A DNA stretch of 64,000 nt. Origin: Synaphobranchus kaupii (taxonomy: Eukaryota; Chordata; Actinopteri; Anguilliformes; Synaphobranchidae). Where the stretch lies: NCBI GenBank assembly GCA_029718625.1, contig CM056380.1, forward strand, positions 114,710,746-114,774,745. Reading direction: 5' to 3'. Positions within the stretch are counted from its first letter, which is position 1. Every line of letters begins with the position of its first letter. Below, in pieces: positions 32,001 to 39,126 of this stretch. The translations under genes and the position numbers were made by a program. The notes under the pieces were generated by a model. It had not been told where the DNA came from, did no database searches, and saw nothing but the letters and a program-made list of their open reading frames with translations.

Positions 32001-32975
32001 TATTGGAATACAGTGTTGGGCCTGACAGAGAATGTGTGAATCGTCCCCCAAACAAATGGACAAAAAAAGAAGTATTCAATAGCAAATTCAGAGCCATTTT
32101 CAAATTCTGGTCATTTTCCAACTGCTCGTAACACTGCTCGTATATCCAAAGGCACGATTAGTGGTGTACTACAATAAATGGGCTTTATTATTGGTCCACA
32201 AAATACAGCATATGCTTATCTGTTGGAATATATGATTATAAATAGGTTTTACATTGTGCAGTACATTTCAATTGCAACCTTTGTGTGAAATCTACATAGC
32301 TGGAGTGTGTGTGGGAGGTGGGGGGGTGGGGTGGATTCTATGAGGGTGAAAGTGGGTGTTTCATTCACTATGCTCATAAGCCGTGTAAAAATCTCCTTTA
32401 TTCTCCATGGATGGGCTGCCATTTCAGTAAGAAGCATCTAATATTCTCCCACTGTACAGTCACAGGACTATTGTGAAAGTCTGAAGGCGTCATATTGCCC
32501 TTCACAAATAGCACAGAATGCCAACTGAAAAATGTTTTGTTGTTCTATTTCATGCAAATAAAATCATAAATCAAGTCTCTTATAGTCTCCTTTTGCTGAG
32601 TACATTAAGGGCCTGATTTACTAAGACCTTTAGCATGTGCAAAACCATTTAGAACACGCAACACTAATAACACAACCAATGATTGGTGCAAAACAAATAC
32701 CATGACCAATCATTGGTCATGTTATTGGTTTTGCGTGTGCTAAAAGGTTTTGCACACGCTAAAGGTCTTAGTAAATCAACCCCTAAGTATATTAAGACTG
32801 TTCATAATTGTTGCTTTCTGTTCTTTTTTTTTTTTTTTTTTTAGAATTAAATAAGAACCGGATGAAACTCTTTGAACCTCCCAACATCCGCTCCTCCTTC
32901 TTGGAGGGCGGGGCCAGCGGGCGGCTCCCGCGACAGTTCCACTCCGACATCGCCAGCGTCAGCGGCCGCTGGTAG
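8723..32975 (+). CDS. BICC1: BICC1, C-terminal 756 codons in 15 exons
   Basis: Join of 8723-8905, 9703-9954, 10945-11076, 13158-13335, 16407-16556, 17308-17495, 18497-18638, 20466-20616, 26408-26564, 27536-27575, 27875-28029, 29525-29675, 29996-30156, 30794-30893 and 32845-32975. All introns are GT-AG and all phases fit, giving 2271 nt including the stop. The product follows vertebrate BICC1 from the KH-like repeat [12 protein letters not shown], through the KH domain with GXXG loop GRNG, a second KH-like repeat, a Ser/Pro-rich linker and the SAM domain to the conserved end SVSGRW. Family knowledge: BICC1 is a cytoplasmic RNA-binding protein that binds target mRNAs through KH domains and polymerises through SAM. 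It recruits the CCR4-NOT machinery, and it acts in left-right patterning and kidney tubule biology with ANKS3/ANKS6. The first KH domain and start codon are outside the window. Which teleost paralog this is cannot be told. Confidence 0.97.
9519..9542. repeat. (GTGC)n microsatellite with acceptor-like end
   Basis: Five to six GTGC units are followed by gtgtcagggctttt. That 3' end matches the real acceptor region at 10939-10953 (tgtcagggcttt). It lies in the intron before exon b. Confidence 0.8.
9703..9954 (+). CDS. BICC1: BICC1 exon b: KH domain with GXXG
   Basis: Acceptor cgtttgcag precedes and donor atg|gtaacg follows; 252 nt, phase 0. It encodes [10 protein letters not shown], then [16 protein letters not shown] with the GRNG nucleic-acid-binding loop, then [15 protein letters not shown] and the strand STVYLQG ending in ARQYLM. 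This is the RNA-contacting KH domain retained in the window. The first residue of the exon is Arg where the human protein has Glu. Confidence 0.96.
10847..10943. repeat. (GT)n microsatellite abutting an acceptor
   Basis: A (GT)n tract at about 10847-10888 is followed by a mixed stretch (ctgtttgtctgtctg, catgcatttgcg) and a second (GT)n that ends directly in tcag at 10941-10944. It takes the place of the usual polypyrimidine tract of the acceptor of exon c. Confidence 0.95.
10945..11076 (+). CDS. BICC1: BICC1 exon c: KH-like repeat 2, first half
   Basis: 132 nt, phase 0 at both ends, between gtgtgtcag and aag|gtacag. It encodes [14 protein letters not shown], then [18 protein letters not shown] and KQPSK. 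It matches the human segment [14 protein letters not shown] and its continuation. The acceptor has alternating GT instead of a pyrimidine tract. Confidence 0.95.
11790..11885 (+). repeat. Probable LINE 3' tail with (ATTCT)n
   Basis: The end ctgaaattccctaaagtg, then aaaataaaagtt followed by four attct units, resembles the 3' ends of fish LINEs, which finish in a short microsatellite. The upstream body is too degraded to classify. Confidence 0.45.
12030..12425 (-). mobile_element. tRNA-derived SINE (minus strand)
   Basis: On the minus strand the head at about 12330-12420 has an A-box-like gtagtacagcggtaaaagc and a B-box-like ggggttcgcgccccgg. It is followed by a GC-rich body and a tail rich in A (complement of ttttttttatttg at 12024-12036). 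It is a SINE rather than a tRNA gene because no complete acceptor stem is visible and a long body follows. Confidence 0.75.
13158..13335 (+). CDS. BICC1: BICC1 exon d: end of KH-like repeat 2
   Basis: Acceptor gtgagccag precedes and donor ctcg|gtaaga follows; 178 nt, phase 0 to phase 1. It encodes [18 protein letters not shown], then FLLGLE, then [15 protein letters not shown], matching human [18 protein letters not shown] and [15 protein letters not shown]. The last 24 nt of this exon and its donor are repeated downstream as a 38-bp tandem array. The frame and ortholog support the first donor as the ancestral one. Confidence 0.95.
13312..13720 (+). repeat. 38-bp array of exon end plus 5' splice site
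   Basis: The unit consists of the exon end ctggcctggggctcacc plus agtctcg, the donor gtaagag, and ggtacag. Nine clean copies of gtctcggtaag occur at exact 38-bp spacing (starting 13331 and ending 13635). Two degenerate copies follow to about 13720. The second base after gtaag varies (gtaagag or gtaaggg). Because 38 is not a multiple of 3, use of the next donors shifts the frame. In the exon's frame the array runs through to a stop near 13415 (cag tct cgg taa). Confidence 0.97.
13721..16406. other. BICC1 intron, mostly unique
   Basis: About 2.7 kb of AT-rich sequence without a recognisable exon. A fragment at about 15405-15500 (caaccccggtcctgg, then gactaattgaggc) resembles fish MITE-type repeats. 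A purine run (gagagacagagagagag) lies near 16122. Part could be conserved non-coding DNA, but that cannot be judged from one sequence. Confidence 0.5.
16407..16556 (+). CDS. BICC1: BICC1 exon e: Ser/Pro-rich linker
   Basis: Acceptor tgtgattag precedes and donor acag|gtgaga follows; 150 nt, phase 1 to phase 1. It encodes [15 protein letters not shown], then [13 protein letters not shown], then [15 protein letters not shown], aligned with human SSVSPLQSPSSGTPSPTLWAPPLANTSSAT. It is low complexity and probably disordered. The acceptor has a poor pyrimidine tract (gtctgtgttgtgattag). Confidence 0.93.
16566..17262. repeat. (CA)n array with cctatgtatg interruptions
   Basis: Almost the entire 751-bp intron after exon e is (CA)n, broken at intervals by cctatgtatg. 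This gives a two-level repeat of a CA block plus the interruption. It begins 9 nt after the donor and ends about 45 nt before the next acceptor. Long ORFs of His/Thr on + and Cys/Val on - are by-products of the repeat. Confidence 0.97.
17308..17495 (+). CDS. BICC1: BICC1 exon f: linker
   Basis: Acceptor ctctctctaag precedes and donor atcaaa|gtatgc follows; 188 nt, phase 1 to phase 0. It encodes [20 protein letters not shown], then [21 protein letters not shown] and LNGHIK, matching human ATLTNILLSGVPTYGHTAPSPPPGLTPVD and LNGHAQ. It is a proline-rich linker of unknown structure. Confidence 0.93.
17496..18049. other. BICC1 intron, no gene seen
   Basis: Unique sequence. The stretch tctccggagtatc and ttccggagtatttg near 17770-17800 is a short internal repeat. 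No exon is supported. Confidence 0.5.
18050..18378. mobile_element. MITE with one arm tandemly expanded
   Basis: The left end gctgcgtccgcaatgactcc and the right end agggagccattttgaacgcagc (in inverse orientation) form diverged terminal inverted repeats. Inside the left arm a 38-bp segment (gactccctatacacttta, then tagtgcactatttacagg) is repeated five times (about 18062-18250). The matching single inverted arm is at 18335-18378 (gtgcactataaagcgtatag). The family is unnamed but has the shape common in fish. Confidence 0.8.
18497..18638 (+). CDS. BICC1: BICC1 exon g: linker, diverged
   Basis: Acceptor gctttacag precedes and donor caag|gtaccg follows; 142 nt, phase 0 to phase 1. It encodes [18 protein letters not shown] and later [12 protein letters not shown], which aligns loosely with the human stretch KYGAISTSSLGEKV and SEQTSPKSSPTEG. 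A second acceptor ggtttacag lies 20 nt downstream (18516). Using it would break the reading frame into the next exon, so the first acceptor is chosen. This is the least conserved exon in the window. Confidence 0.85.
18639..19334. other. BICC1 intron, no gene seen
   Basis: Unique intron sequence between exon g and the 48-bp minisatellite. The frame of exon g stays open past the donor to about 18830, which looks incidental. Confidence 0.5.
19335..20395. repeat. 48-bp minisatellite, about 22 copies
   Basis: The unit reads tgcttagcttcagtagtttg, then acatgagaaggatacagg, then gtggtacggc. It is 48 bp, exactly 16 codons, which is why two minus-strand frames stay open for more than 350 codons. Main variants are cagtagttt, cagcagttt and cagcaggtt. 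It sits in the intron before exon h and ends about 70 bp before that acceptor. No evidence supports coding use. Confidence 0.96.
20466..20616 (+). CDS. BICC1: BICC1 exon h: conserved PRSPSH segment
   Basis: Acceptor gcgtttcag precedes and donor ctgca|gtacgt follows; 151 nt, phase 1 to phase 2. It encodes [20 protein letters not shown], then ELKQML, then [14 protein letters not shown], aligned with human [15 protein letters not shown] and TVELLQGTKNSHLH. The split last codon (ca|c) is completed by the first base of exon i to give His, as in the human protein, so this donor is the ancestral one. Its last 12 nt and donor are the seed of the 5.3 kb array that follows immediately. Without splicing the same frame stays open to 25924. 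Confidence 0.95.
20605..25915 (+). repeat. 5.3-kb array of exon end plus 5' splice site
   Basis: The basic 27-bp unit is gtacgtattcacacacctcc followed by acctgca. Longer units of 29-31 bp have extra ca pairs. About 190 copies are estimated from length. Every unit re-creates the exon h junction ctgca|gtac. Most units read gtacgt as at the real donor, and many others gtacct. Variants include acccccacctgca (identical to the exon end), ccttcacctgca, ccatctgca, gtatct, gtgcgt, gtgttc and gcattc. A larger-scale duplication has period 2137 bp: markers at 21291, 21845, 22314 and 23092 recur at 23428, 23982, 24451 and 25229. A nested 834-bp offset relates 21924 to 22758. All three forward frames of the 27-bp unit lack stops ([27 protein letters not shown]). 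Confidence 0.98.
26052..26258. mobile_element. MITE with about 50-bp inverted termini
   Basis: The left end caggggtggccaaccctgg and agagagccacagggtctgct pairs with the right end agcagaccctgcggctctcc and aggaccagggttggccaccc. The centre has taattgatcaatta. It is a fish MITE type common near genes. The superfamily was not determined. Confidence 0.85.
26262..26355 (-). repeat. SINE head fragment
   Basis: On the minus strand ggtggtgtggcatagtggtt and gtagcaggctcccgtcccgg look like A- and B-box remnants of a tRNA-derived SINE. It is short and diverged. Confidence 0.45.
26408..26564 (+). CDS. BICC1: BICC1 exon i: ERAAERAA segment
   Basis: Acceptor ctcccacag precedes and donor atgcag|gtctta follows; 157 nt, phase 2 to phase 0. 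It encodes (H)[14 protein letters not shown], then [18 protein letters not shown], then FINMQ, close to human STDRLLSDPELSATESPLAD and [22 protein letters not shown] microsatellite starts a few bases after the donor (about 26571-26634). Confidence 0.96.
26669..27368. mobile_element. Candidate 700-bp inverted-terminal element
   Basis: The sequence tgggtcattc at about 26669 is reverse-complemented as gaatgaccca at about 27359-27368. The interior (gtcaaatcaaccagtgg, gcgctcgcgagtcg) has no transposase. It may be a non-autonomous DNA element; the short 10-bp termini alone make this tentative. Confidence 0.45.
27536..27575 (+). CDS. BICC1: BICC1 exon j: 40-nt micro-exon
   Basis: Acceptor gtgttcag precedes and donor caaag|gtaagt follows; 40 nt, phase 0 to phase 1. 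It encodes [13 protein letters not shown], one residue different from human [13 protein letters not shown]. The donor is close to consensus. Confidence 0.96.
27875..28029 (+). CDS. BICC1: BICC1 exon k: [17 protein letters not shown]
   Basis: Acceptor ttgttgtgtag precedes and donor acgag|gtacac follows; 155 nt, phase 1 to phase 0. It encodes [18 protein letters not shown], then [20 protein letters not shown] and [14 protein letters not shown], identical to human over this stretch. It is the best conserved non-domain segment in the window, suggesting a binding site of unknown partner. Confidence 0.97.
28236..28440. repeat. Dispersed repeat, copy 1
   Basis: The stretch from aacaggccattcagtccaac to cagcaccatatcaagcctgg matches the longer copy at 45530-46170. 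Both are fragments of one ancient interspersed family that I cannot name. Confidence 0.7.
28738..28976 (-). mobile_element. tRNA-derived SINE, older copy
   Basis: Same family as 7366-7596: on the minus strand gtgggtttgattccc is the B-box remnant and gactctagacaagaac plus ttctgctaaaa the 3' part. It is more diverged, and an AT microsatellite is inserted near 28798. Confidence 0.75.
28977..29524. other. BICC1 intron, no gene seen
   Basis: Unique sequence, then an A-run and T-rich stretch (29474-29510) just before the acceptor of exon l. The T-run serves as a pyrimidine tract. Confidence 0.5.
29525..29675 (+). CDS. BICC1: BICC1 exon l: SDNWRDRNG segment
   Basis: Acceptor ctgctgccag precedes and donor atcag|gtgtgt follows; 151 nt, phase 0 to phase 1. 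It encodes [20 protein letters not shown], then NWRDRNGG, then [18 protein letters not shown], aligned with human SMSLSRSNSREHLGGG and [10 protein letters not shown] and EFAASIGSPKRKQNKS. A basic KRKQ stretch precedes the SAM domain. Confidence 0.95.
29780..29940. repeat. Degenerate gattggtttgaa minisatellite
   Basis: Repeats of a loose 14-18-bp unit (tgctgattggtttgaa, tctgattggtttgaa) fill the short intron between exons l and m. Confidence 0.8.
29996..30156 (+). CDS. BICC1: BICC1 exon m: start of SAM domain
   Basis: Acceptor ccccctgcag precedes and donor caagag|gtccgg follows; 161 nt, phase 1 to phase 0. It encodes [15 protein letters not shown], then [20 protein letters not shown] and QQQE, the first helices of SAM. 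The donor gtccgg matches the 5' splice consensus poorly, but the ortholog boundary (QQQE then IDLQ) fixes it here. Confidence 0.95.
30157..30793. other. BICC1 intron, no gene seen
   Basis: AT-rich unique sequence with a short ATT microsatellite near 30532-30549. No further exon is supported. Confidence 0.5.
30794..30893 (+). CDS. BICC1: BICC1 exon n: core of SAM domain
   Basis: Acceptor gtctttcag precedes and donor tttcag|gtttgt follows; 100 nt, phase 0 to phase 1. It encodes [17 protein letters not shown], then [16 protein letters not shown], near-identical to human. In the family, this part forms the mid-loop/end-helix interface used for SAM polymerisation. The last 11 nt and the donor are duplicated 169 bp downstream. 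Confidence 0.97.
30882..31221 (+). repeat. 169-bp tandem duplication including 5' splice site
   Basis: The stretch from ggctatttcag|gtttgtg at 30883 to aaggttgccaca near 31049 is repeated from ggctatttcag|gtgtgtg at 31052 to 31221, offset 169 bp, with few substitutions. It carries the last 11 nt of exon n, the donor, a fragment of the fish SINE tail (ctatccagagcgacttacac) and cacacaatcccacgtatacg. The second copy therefore presents a duplicate donor. Confidence 0.93.
31222..32605. other. BICC1 last intron, mostly unique
   Basis: No exon is visible. Includes a local repeat (agcttacattatcatata twice near 31690-31740) and a G-run tggggggtgggg near 32320. ORFs are short and unassigned. Confidence 0.5.
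32606..32786. mobile_element. MITE with about 45-bp inverted termini
   Basis: The left end gggcctgatttactaagacc and tttagcatgtgcaaaacc is mirrored by the right end ggttttgcacacgctaaagg and tcttagtaaatcaaccccta. The centre is palindromic (accaatgattgg, ccaatcattggt). It sits about 60 bp before the acceptor of the terminal exon. Confidence 0.85.
32845..32975 (+). CDS. BICC1: BICC1 exon o: terminal coding exon
   Basis: A run of about 19 T then ag forms the acceptor; 131 nt from phase 1 to the TAG at 32973-32975. It encodes [18 protein letters not shown], then [18 protein letters not shown] and ASVSGRW, matching the human C-terminus almost residue for residue. The 3' UTR follows directly. Confidence 0.97.
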
Positions 32976-32977
32976 GC

Positions 32978-33120
32978 CTCTTGGCCTCTTGGCCTCTCGG
33001 CCTCCAGCCCCTGTGGGTCCAGGCCTGGGCCTCTCGGCCTCCCGCCCTCCGCCCCTCTGGGTCCAGGCCTGGGCCTCTTGGCCTCTCGGCCTCCCGCCCC
33101 TGTGGGTCCAGGCCTAGGCT
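32978..33120. repeat. GC-rich degenerate tandem repeat after stop
   Basis: Loose repeats of ggcctctcggcctcc and gtgggtccaggcctgggcc begin directly after the BICC1 stop codon. Confidence 0.8.
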
Positions 33121-33926
33121 GAGCCCTGCAGTAACCCTGCACAACACAAAGGCCACTGGTACTCACTCCTTGAGTCCATTCCTGGGCCAAATAACCAAAG
33201 ATTGACCAAAAACAGTGCCAAATAAGCAAAGAGCAACATGAGGGCTCGCTGGACTGTCGCGCATCGGAGAAGCACATCCACGACTAAAGGGAATCCCAGG
33301 AGGGAAACAGTACTACCAGCGCACTGTAATCTCTGTGAAGCTACGTACAGAGCGCTCAGTGAGACTACGCTGATGCTATTTGCAGTCTTAGTTATTTGTA
33401 TCAGACCCGTGCACTTTAAAAACACTTGACTCCTTGCCCGTGGAAGGGTTTTTTTTTTGGTTTTTTTCTTGTCTGCCGACCAATGAATATGTGCCCTAAA
33501 AGCACTTGGATACCAAGTGAAATATAAGCACTGAGTGGTGTGTGTGTAGTGCTGAATATCAGTCAAATCCCAGCTTTATCAGGAGTGGACAGATGTGGAG
33601 TTGAAATCTAACTCTCAGCAGATATCGGTCGGTGTTACCGTGTTGCAGAATAACCAGTTGTCTGTCATGCATCTCTTTTTTATTTGTATTTGAATTTCAC
33701 TATGTTAACATCAATTTGAATGTTTTTGTTTGAAACATTTTTTTATTTGACCTTTTTTATGAAAGACTATGTTGTGTTGGGCCCAGATTCAGTTCAACAG
33801 TATTGCACCTAAAAATAGTATTGAAATTTGTCAGCAAATGTTGATTTATTTTTTTTCCATTTTTTAATCAAAATTTTTTTATTTTTTTTTCGAATGATCA
33901 CTGAACAAAAGCTTTGTGAGAAGCAA

Positions 33927-33932
33927 AATAAA
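33927..33932 (+). promoter_or_regulatory. Candidate poly(A) signal AATAAA
   Basis: An AATAAA about 950 nt after the BICC1 stop (gcaaaataaatctt). It is a possible proximal polyadenylation site; no transcript data. Confidence 0.35.
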
Positions 33933-35511
33933 TCTTACACTTCCTTAAATGTATTACATAAAGGACACAGGGCATCGTAGTTATAATTATTTTATTTTAA
34001 CCTTGGTGCTGTTATTTTTTTTTACTTCTGACGATCACATATTGAGAATTAGAATCAATTAGAATGATATTAGATGATTTTCTGAGGTGACACTTATTGG
34101 CGTGCCTAAGAACCCTTCTCTACAATTATCCCTCCATCTCTCCACTAGCCCCCAACCCCTGTGGCCAGACCGAACTGCTAGACCCCCTAATGCCGCAGGA
34201 CAAGAATCTGTGGCGGTTTTTCTTTTTGGTAGTTATTGAAACAGGTTCATCTACCCTGTGGCTCTCCATCTGGTGCTCTGCCGGTCTCTGAACCGCGATC
34301 CAGGCCTGTCTGGGGAGGGTGTAGCTAAATTGTGCCTTCAGGGTTAACACAGGATGTAACCTCCTCGCATTTTGAGGCTCGGTGGGTGGCTATACTGTGG
34401 TGGATGAAAACATGCGATAACGCACACACACGTTCCTCGCTCTCCCAGTTCGCATCTGTCCAGAATGGCAGTTTGAGTGCCTGTTATCATTACGCCATCG
34501 TCGGAGGTGCACGCTAAAATAAACTATGAGGACCCAGGAAAAGCAATGTTTATATGACGGATGTGCCAGCCCGTATCACCATGGAAACGTTAACAGTGAC
34601 TTTTGTGATTCATCACTGAATTCCTTACCAGTGCAGTTACTGTATCAGGTCATTTCCTTACTTCTAAAAGACAGGGAAGTGATGGCTGGCACAGTACATG
34701 TTAACAAAGAATATGGACGAGTCTGCGACATATGCACACTAACAGAATGGAAAAACCCAGGTTTGTGGGTTAAGATTAAGGTAAATATTTTTTTATTTAT
34801 TTATCATTTGTGCTATTCGATAGCAGTGGCGTGACTGGACAGTTCTGTCTGTTATCTGATATTCCCGTTCTGTTTCATCCATGATCACCCTAATATGAGC
34901 GTTCCAGTCCAGAATCCGTGTTACTTCCACAGCCCAAAATGTTTGTGCTAATCTTCGCCAAAATTCTGCAATCAACTGGGGATGCAAAGACTATGGTGTA
35001 AGAACCAGGTATAATGTGTACAGAGAGCATTATTAATTTGTTTTGTAATATATAAAATGTGTTTTTGGCAAAATAGTCCTGTAATGCATCAGTTGACAGT
35101 TTTATATTGTGAATCTTACAAGTTCCCCTGGTTTAACTTTAAGGTTTGCTATTAAGTACCTGTTTTTCCAAAGGTAATCAACTGTACAAACCATGTTTGA
35201 TAGAGATACAAAGGGAGACGTGTTCAGGAGGCACAATGTTTAAAACCCAACCAACACCAAAGTATTGTTACTTTAACTAGCTTTTGTAATATGTGTAAAC
35301 CTGTGTGCTATAATCATCTCCACAAATAATACAAGTGTTAAGTATTGTTTTTAGTGTGGGAAAAGAGGTACAGTTTTAATAGAATTGCACAAAGAATGGC
35401 CTTGATCTGGTACGTTTTTCTGTGGTTGTTGAGTTGAAGAGCACATTAATTGTTGGCCTTTTGTGGCCAAATTGTTCGTATGTACGTGTTCCGTTTCATT
35501 TCTGTTGGTGA

Positions 35512-35517
35512 AATAAA
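35512..35517 (+). promoter_or_regulatory. Candidate poly(A) signal AATAAA
   Basis: An AATAAA about 2.5 kb after the stop (gtgaaataaatctcc). It would give a 3' UTR length plausible for BICC1. Unproven. Confidence 0.4.
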
Positions 35518-36003
35518 TCTCCCCTACTATATAGGGACCAAATAATGGTATAGCACTTTATCTAAAGTGACTTTATTGGGAATACACAGACCTGCGTGTA
35601 CACCAGCTGTGATCCTGTTGTAGGATTTATTACGAAGGAAATGTTCACGTGCAATGTTTCGTTTCTTTGTTTTTTATTTTTGTGGACGTGGCTTTTGACA
35701 GTTGAGCAGCACTGAGTGGCATTGTGCCTAATTTAGTGCGGGACCACGTGTTGATGGAGACGGTCGAGGGGCACCCTGGAACTGTGGCCTTGGGGCTGTT
35801 CCGGGGGTACCTTCGACAACAGAACTATGCGCCAGAATCAGCGGCCAGATAGTCAGCGAATGATGAAGACATATTGTCTGAGGATAAAGCACAGATGAAG
35901 TCATGTTCTGTGGTCTCTGTGCTCTTAAATGAAGAGCTTTTTCCTGTAACAAAAGTTTGTAAACTCATGGAATATTCAGCTCCAGTTGGTGCCTTATTAC
36001 AAA

Positions 36004-36141
36004 ATAATAAACCAGTATGAAGTCTTCCTTCTGTCTCTTAATAAACCAGTATGAAGTCTTCCTTCTGTCTCTTAATAAACCAGTATGAAGTCTTCCTTCT
36101 GTCTCTTAATAAACCAGTATGAAGTCTTCCTTCTGTCTCTT
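36004..36141 (+). repeat. 34-bp tandem repeat carrying AATAAA, 4 copies
   Basis: The unit taataaaccagtatgaagtc plus ttccttctgtctct repeats four times. AATAAA hexamers fall at 36006, 36040, 36074 and 36108, spaced exactly 34 bp. They lie about 3 kb after the BICC1 stop. Confidence 0.95.
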
Positions 36142-36505
36142 TTTCTGACGCTCTTAGCCAGAGCAACTTACACATACTCAAAAAAAATATGTCTTAGCCC
36201 AGGGGTTTTGTTTTTAAATTAAATATCGTTTTTTGTAGTCATCTCTGTGTACATGGTCCTCGGTAGCCTCTAGAACTATTGTGAGTGTGTTGGTTATTCA
36301 GGGACGCAATGCCGGAATGCCAAAAATGATGAATGCCATCTCCCATGTCAAATAGATGCTATGATCCCCCTCTGGGTGTGTCTAGTTTCTACCCACAATT
36401 CCCTGTTAAAGATGGCCAGTAACCATAGAATTATCCTGTATGTTATATTTACTTCCTGTACTTTATAGCACCTATTTGTTGCTATAGAATGGCACCTGCA
36501 ACACA
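36142..36505. other. Intergenic, SINE-tail scrap
   Basis: Contains a short teleost repeat scrap (gacgctcttagccagagc near 36147). No gene seen. Confidence 0.5.
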
Positions 36506-36676
36506 CATGCACCCCCATCCATGCACCCCCATCCATACACCCCCATCCATGCACCTCCATCCATACACCCCCATCCATGCACCCCCATCCATACACCCCC
36601 ATCCATGCACCCCCATCCATACACCCCCATCCATGCACCCCCATCCATGCACCCCCATCCATACACCCCCATCCAT
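36506..36676. repeat. 14/28-bp minisatellite, ccccatccat unit
   Basis: Units of 14 bp, gcacccccatccat and acacccccatccat, alternate to make a 28-bp pattern. All minus-strand ORFs here (GWGCMDGGVW type) are artefacts of the repeat. Confidence 0.95.
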
Positions 36677-38297
36677 GCAGTCATCAAATAATGTTCACAC
36701 CAATGTACAGAGCACCACATGCTACCAGACGCAGATCTCTCTCATGTCTGGTTTCAGTTATTTCACCAGTGCTGACGAATAAAAGGTCAGTAAAGTCCGC
36801 TAATTTCTAATTTTCATGGAATTCAATGACGGACAACAATAGCCTGGTGACCGGAGACCAGTCAGAGAAACAGTGATTTAACCCTTTGAAGAGTAGGTTT
36901 TTTTTTTTTTGGAATGATTTCTTTCAAAATCCTAAGTCTACATTGCCTTCAATTTCCAGTAGTGATTGTTACATAAGCATTAGAATGTTCAGTTAAAGAC
37001 TTAACGTGCAGGTTTCAACAATTTTACGCTTCTATACTGACGATGATTTGGAAAAACAAATTTGTCCCGAAATGAAGTGGCTTCAGATACTTGATTTAAC
37101 TAAAGAATTGTATTATATCCCTTCAGATGGTTTATATCACAGAAGACTCGAGAGGGAATCGCCCCACAGATAACAGCAGCTGTAAAACAAGCAAATGAAT
37201 TGACAAGGAAACTAATTTGGGAAAAGCTGCTCATATTTCTGTTTTGTTTTGCCGGTTGCCATAGATATCAGGAAAATATAGAAATGCTTCATATCAGACC
37301 TCACAGCTTTAGGACTTCCTGATCAGCTTGCCAAATCTTTAACCATTTTTTTAATTCATCTAATGAATTGCTCAACTATTTAGTTTCAGTTGTATTGACA
37401 ACCCTTTCACCCTTGTTAATGAAGATGGTCTTGGTTGGACCTGGGGGAAAAAAAGTTCACAGTACTTTGTATAGAAGGGCCTCGCTTGACCTGTAATACT
37501 GGTGCCAACACCCACATATCCCCTAATCCAGGGCTGCCAGATCTCCCTAATCTCCGCAGGGAAGGTATTAGGATATAAAGTAATTACTGGAAAATAAAGA
37601 GCCTTGTTGCTATGCAGTATTTCATCGATGTTGACAATGAGCACCGCAGCACAGCTAAGTGTGGATGGTGTTCTTTCAACGCAGTAGTAGGCAGGTAGTT
37701 TAGGTGGAAAGAGATTTTGTTAGACATTTGAGGTGATTAAGGGTCTCCAAAATGCTTCTAGAAGATGCACTGATACCTTCCTTGAGGTTTGGTTTCTTGT
37801 TTTAACTAGTTAGGTTAACTCGTTGTGTATCTCTGGGGAAAGTTGATAGTGTGAAACTGGGAGGGGTGGGGGAGGAGCACATGGGAATTATCAGCCTCTT
37901 TTGGCTGTGTCCAAATCAGCACCCTTCCATACTATTAGGTAGGCTTGTTGAGTATACAGTCGTTAAGTAAGTACATTTTCTCTAAATATAGTATACTTTA
38001 AACCCCTGTATGATACACTTACTTCGCTGAGTATATTCGGAAGCACACTTCAAGAAGTACACAAACATTTTGCTCGCATAAATATGACATGCAGCTTTGT
38101 TTTAAAAAATGAGGTGCAGCTTCACTGATGTTTTCCTTCAAATACAACAAAAACAACACGTGACATGGCCGCACAAGGGTAGGACGTCTTACGACACTTC
38201 CACAGTATGGTTGGAAAATATGAAGTATTGAGGATATTTGTTTGTGTACTGCATGTCGCGTGCTAAACAGTGCACATTAAACAGAACACTTCTGCCA
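36677..38297. other. Intergenic, no gene seen
   Basis: AT-rich unique DNA. Fragments such as gtacattttctctaaatat and agtatattcggaagcac near 37970-38050 look like MITE remnants. No RNA gene or ORF of note. Confidence 0.5.
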
Positions 38298-38690
38298 GTG
38301 CACTGTACGCAGGAGACAGGGCACAGTAGATAGGGCTCTGATTCGGACACAGTGCACTGTACGCAGGAGACAGGGTGCAGTAGATAGGGCTCTGATTTGG
38401 ACACAGTGCACTGTATGCAGGAGACAGGGCGCAGTAGATAGGGCTCTGATTTGGACACAGTGCACTGTACGCAGGAGACAGGGCACAGTAGATAGGGCTC
38501 TGATTCGGACACAGTGCACTGTACGCAGGAGACAGGGTGCAGTAGATAGGGCTCTGATTCGGACACAGTGCACTGTACGCAGGAGACAGGGCGCAGTAGA
38601 TAGGGCTCTGATTTGGACACAGTGCACTGTACGCAGGAGACAGGGCACAGTAGATAGGGCTCTGATTCGGACACAGCCAAATTCTTATTT
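38298..38690. repeat. 54-bp minisatellite, 7 copies
   Basis: The unit gtgcactgtacgcaggagac, then agggcgcagtagataggg, then ctctgattcggacaca repeats at 54-bp intervals (for example 38352 and 38406). 54 bp is 18 codons, so three minus-strand frames are open across it. Spurious coding. Confidence 0.96.
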
Positions 38691-38812
38691 CCAAGGACGG
38701 CCTGACAAGAGGCAAGCCAAAGCCTGGGCTAAGTCAAAAACCTGCACCCACACTGGCCCTTTTCGGATAGGATTCCCCATCCCTGCTCTATAGACTACTA
38801 TCATATTCCTGG

Positions 38813-39123
38813 GGTGTGTCCCAATACTCGACAAATGCACCCTGCTTTCCTCCACTACCACCTCCTCTCCTCCGTGCCCCGGAAACAGATCTTTGTGTTT
38901 TAATCTAATGTTGCTAATTGCATCTTTATTACGTATTAATGGTTACATATTATTTAATGTCTCGATGCAAACCGCAATGTCAGGTAGGCTACATTGTATA
39001 CTGTGTATGCAAATACTTGTACTTGAAATGTTCAGGCAGTTTTGCATACTTCCGGGTAGGAGAGGAGTGGTAGTGGGGGAGTGGAGGAAAGGAGGTAGGG
39101 AGTGAAGAATATTGGGACGCAGC
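38813..39123 (+). mobile_element. MITE family A, copy 1 (about 310 bp)
   Basis: It starts gtgtgtcccaatactcg and ends gaatattgggacgcagcc, giving diverged inverted termini. The interior (cctccactaccacctcctc, ccccggaaacagatctttg) is shared with the copies at 41880-42192 (same strand) and 40485-40752 (opposite strand). Confidence 0.88.
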
Positions 39124-39126
39124 CCT

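Larger units (their letters stand above)
32976..36003 (+). other. Probable BICC1 3' UTR and downstream flank
   Basis: It starts with a GC-rich stretch of repeated gcctctcggcctc and ggtccaggcctgggcctc (32978-33120). It then becomes T-rich. Candidate AATAAA signals lie at 33927 and 35512. No competing gene is visible. The true end of the transcript cannot be set from sequence. Confidence 0.6.

Noticed and set aside
36348..36720. Minus-strand GWGCMDGG-type ORFs
   Set aside because: Reverse reading of the 14-bp minisatellite.
38189..38715. Minus-strand ORFs of up to 163 codons
   Set aside because: Reverse reading of the 54-bp minisatellite.
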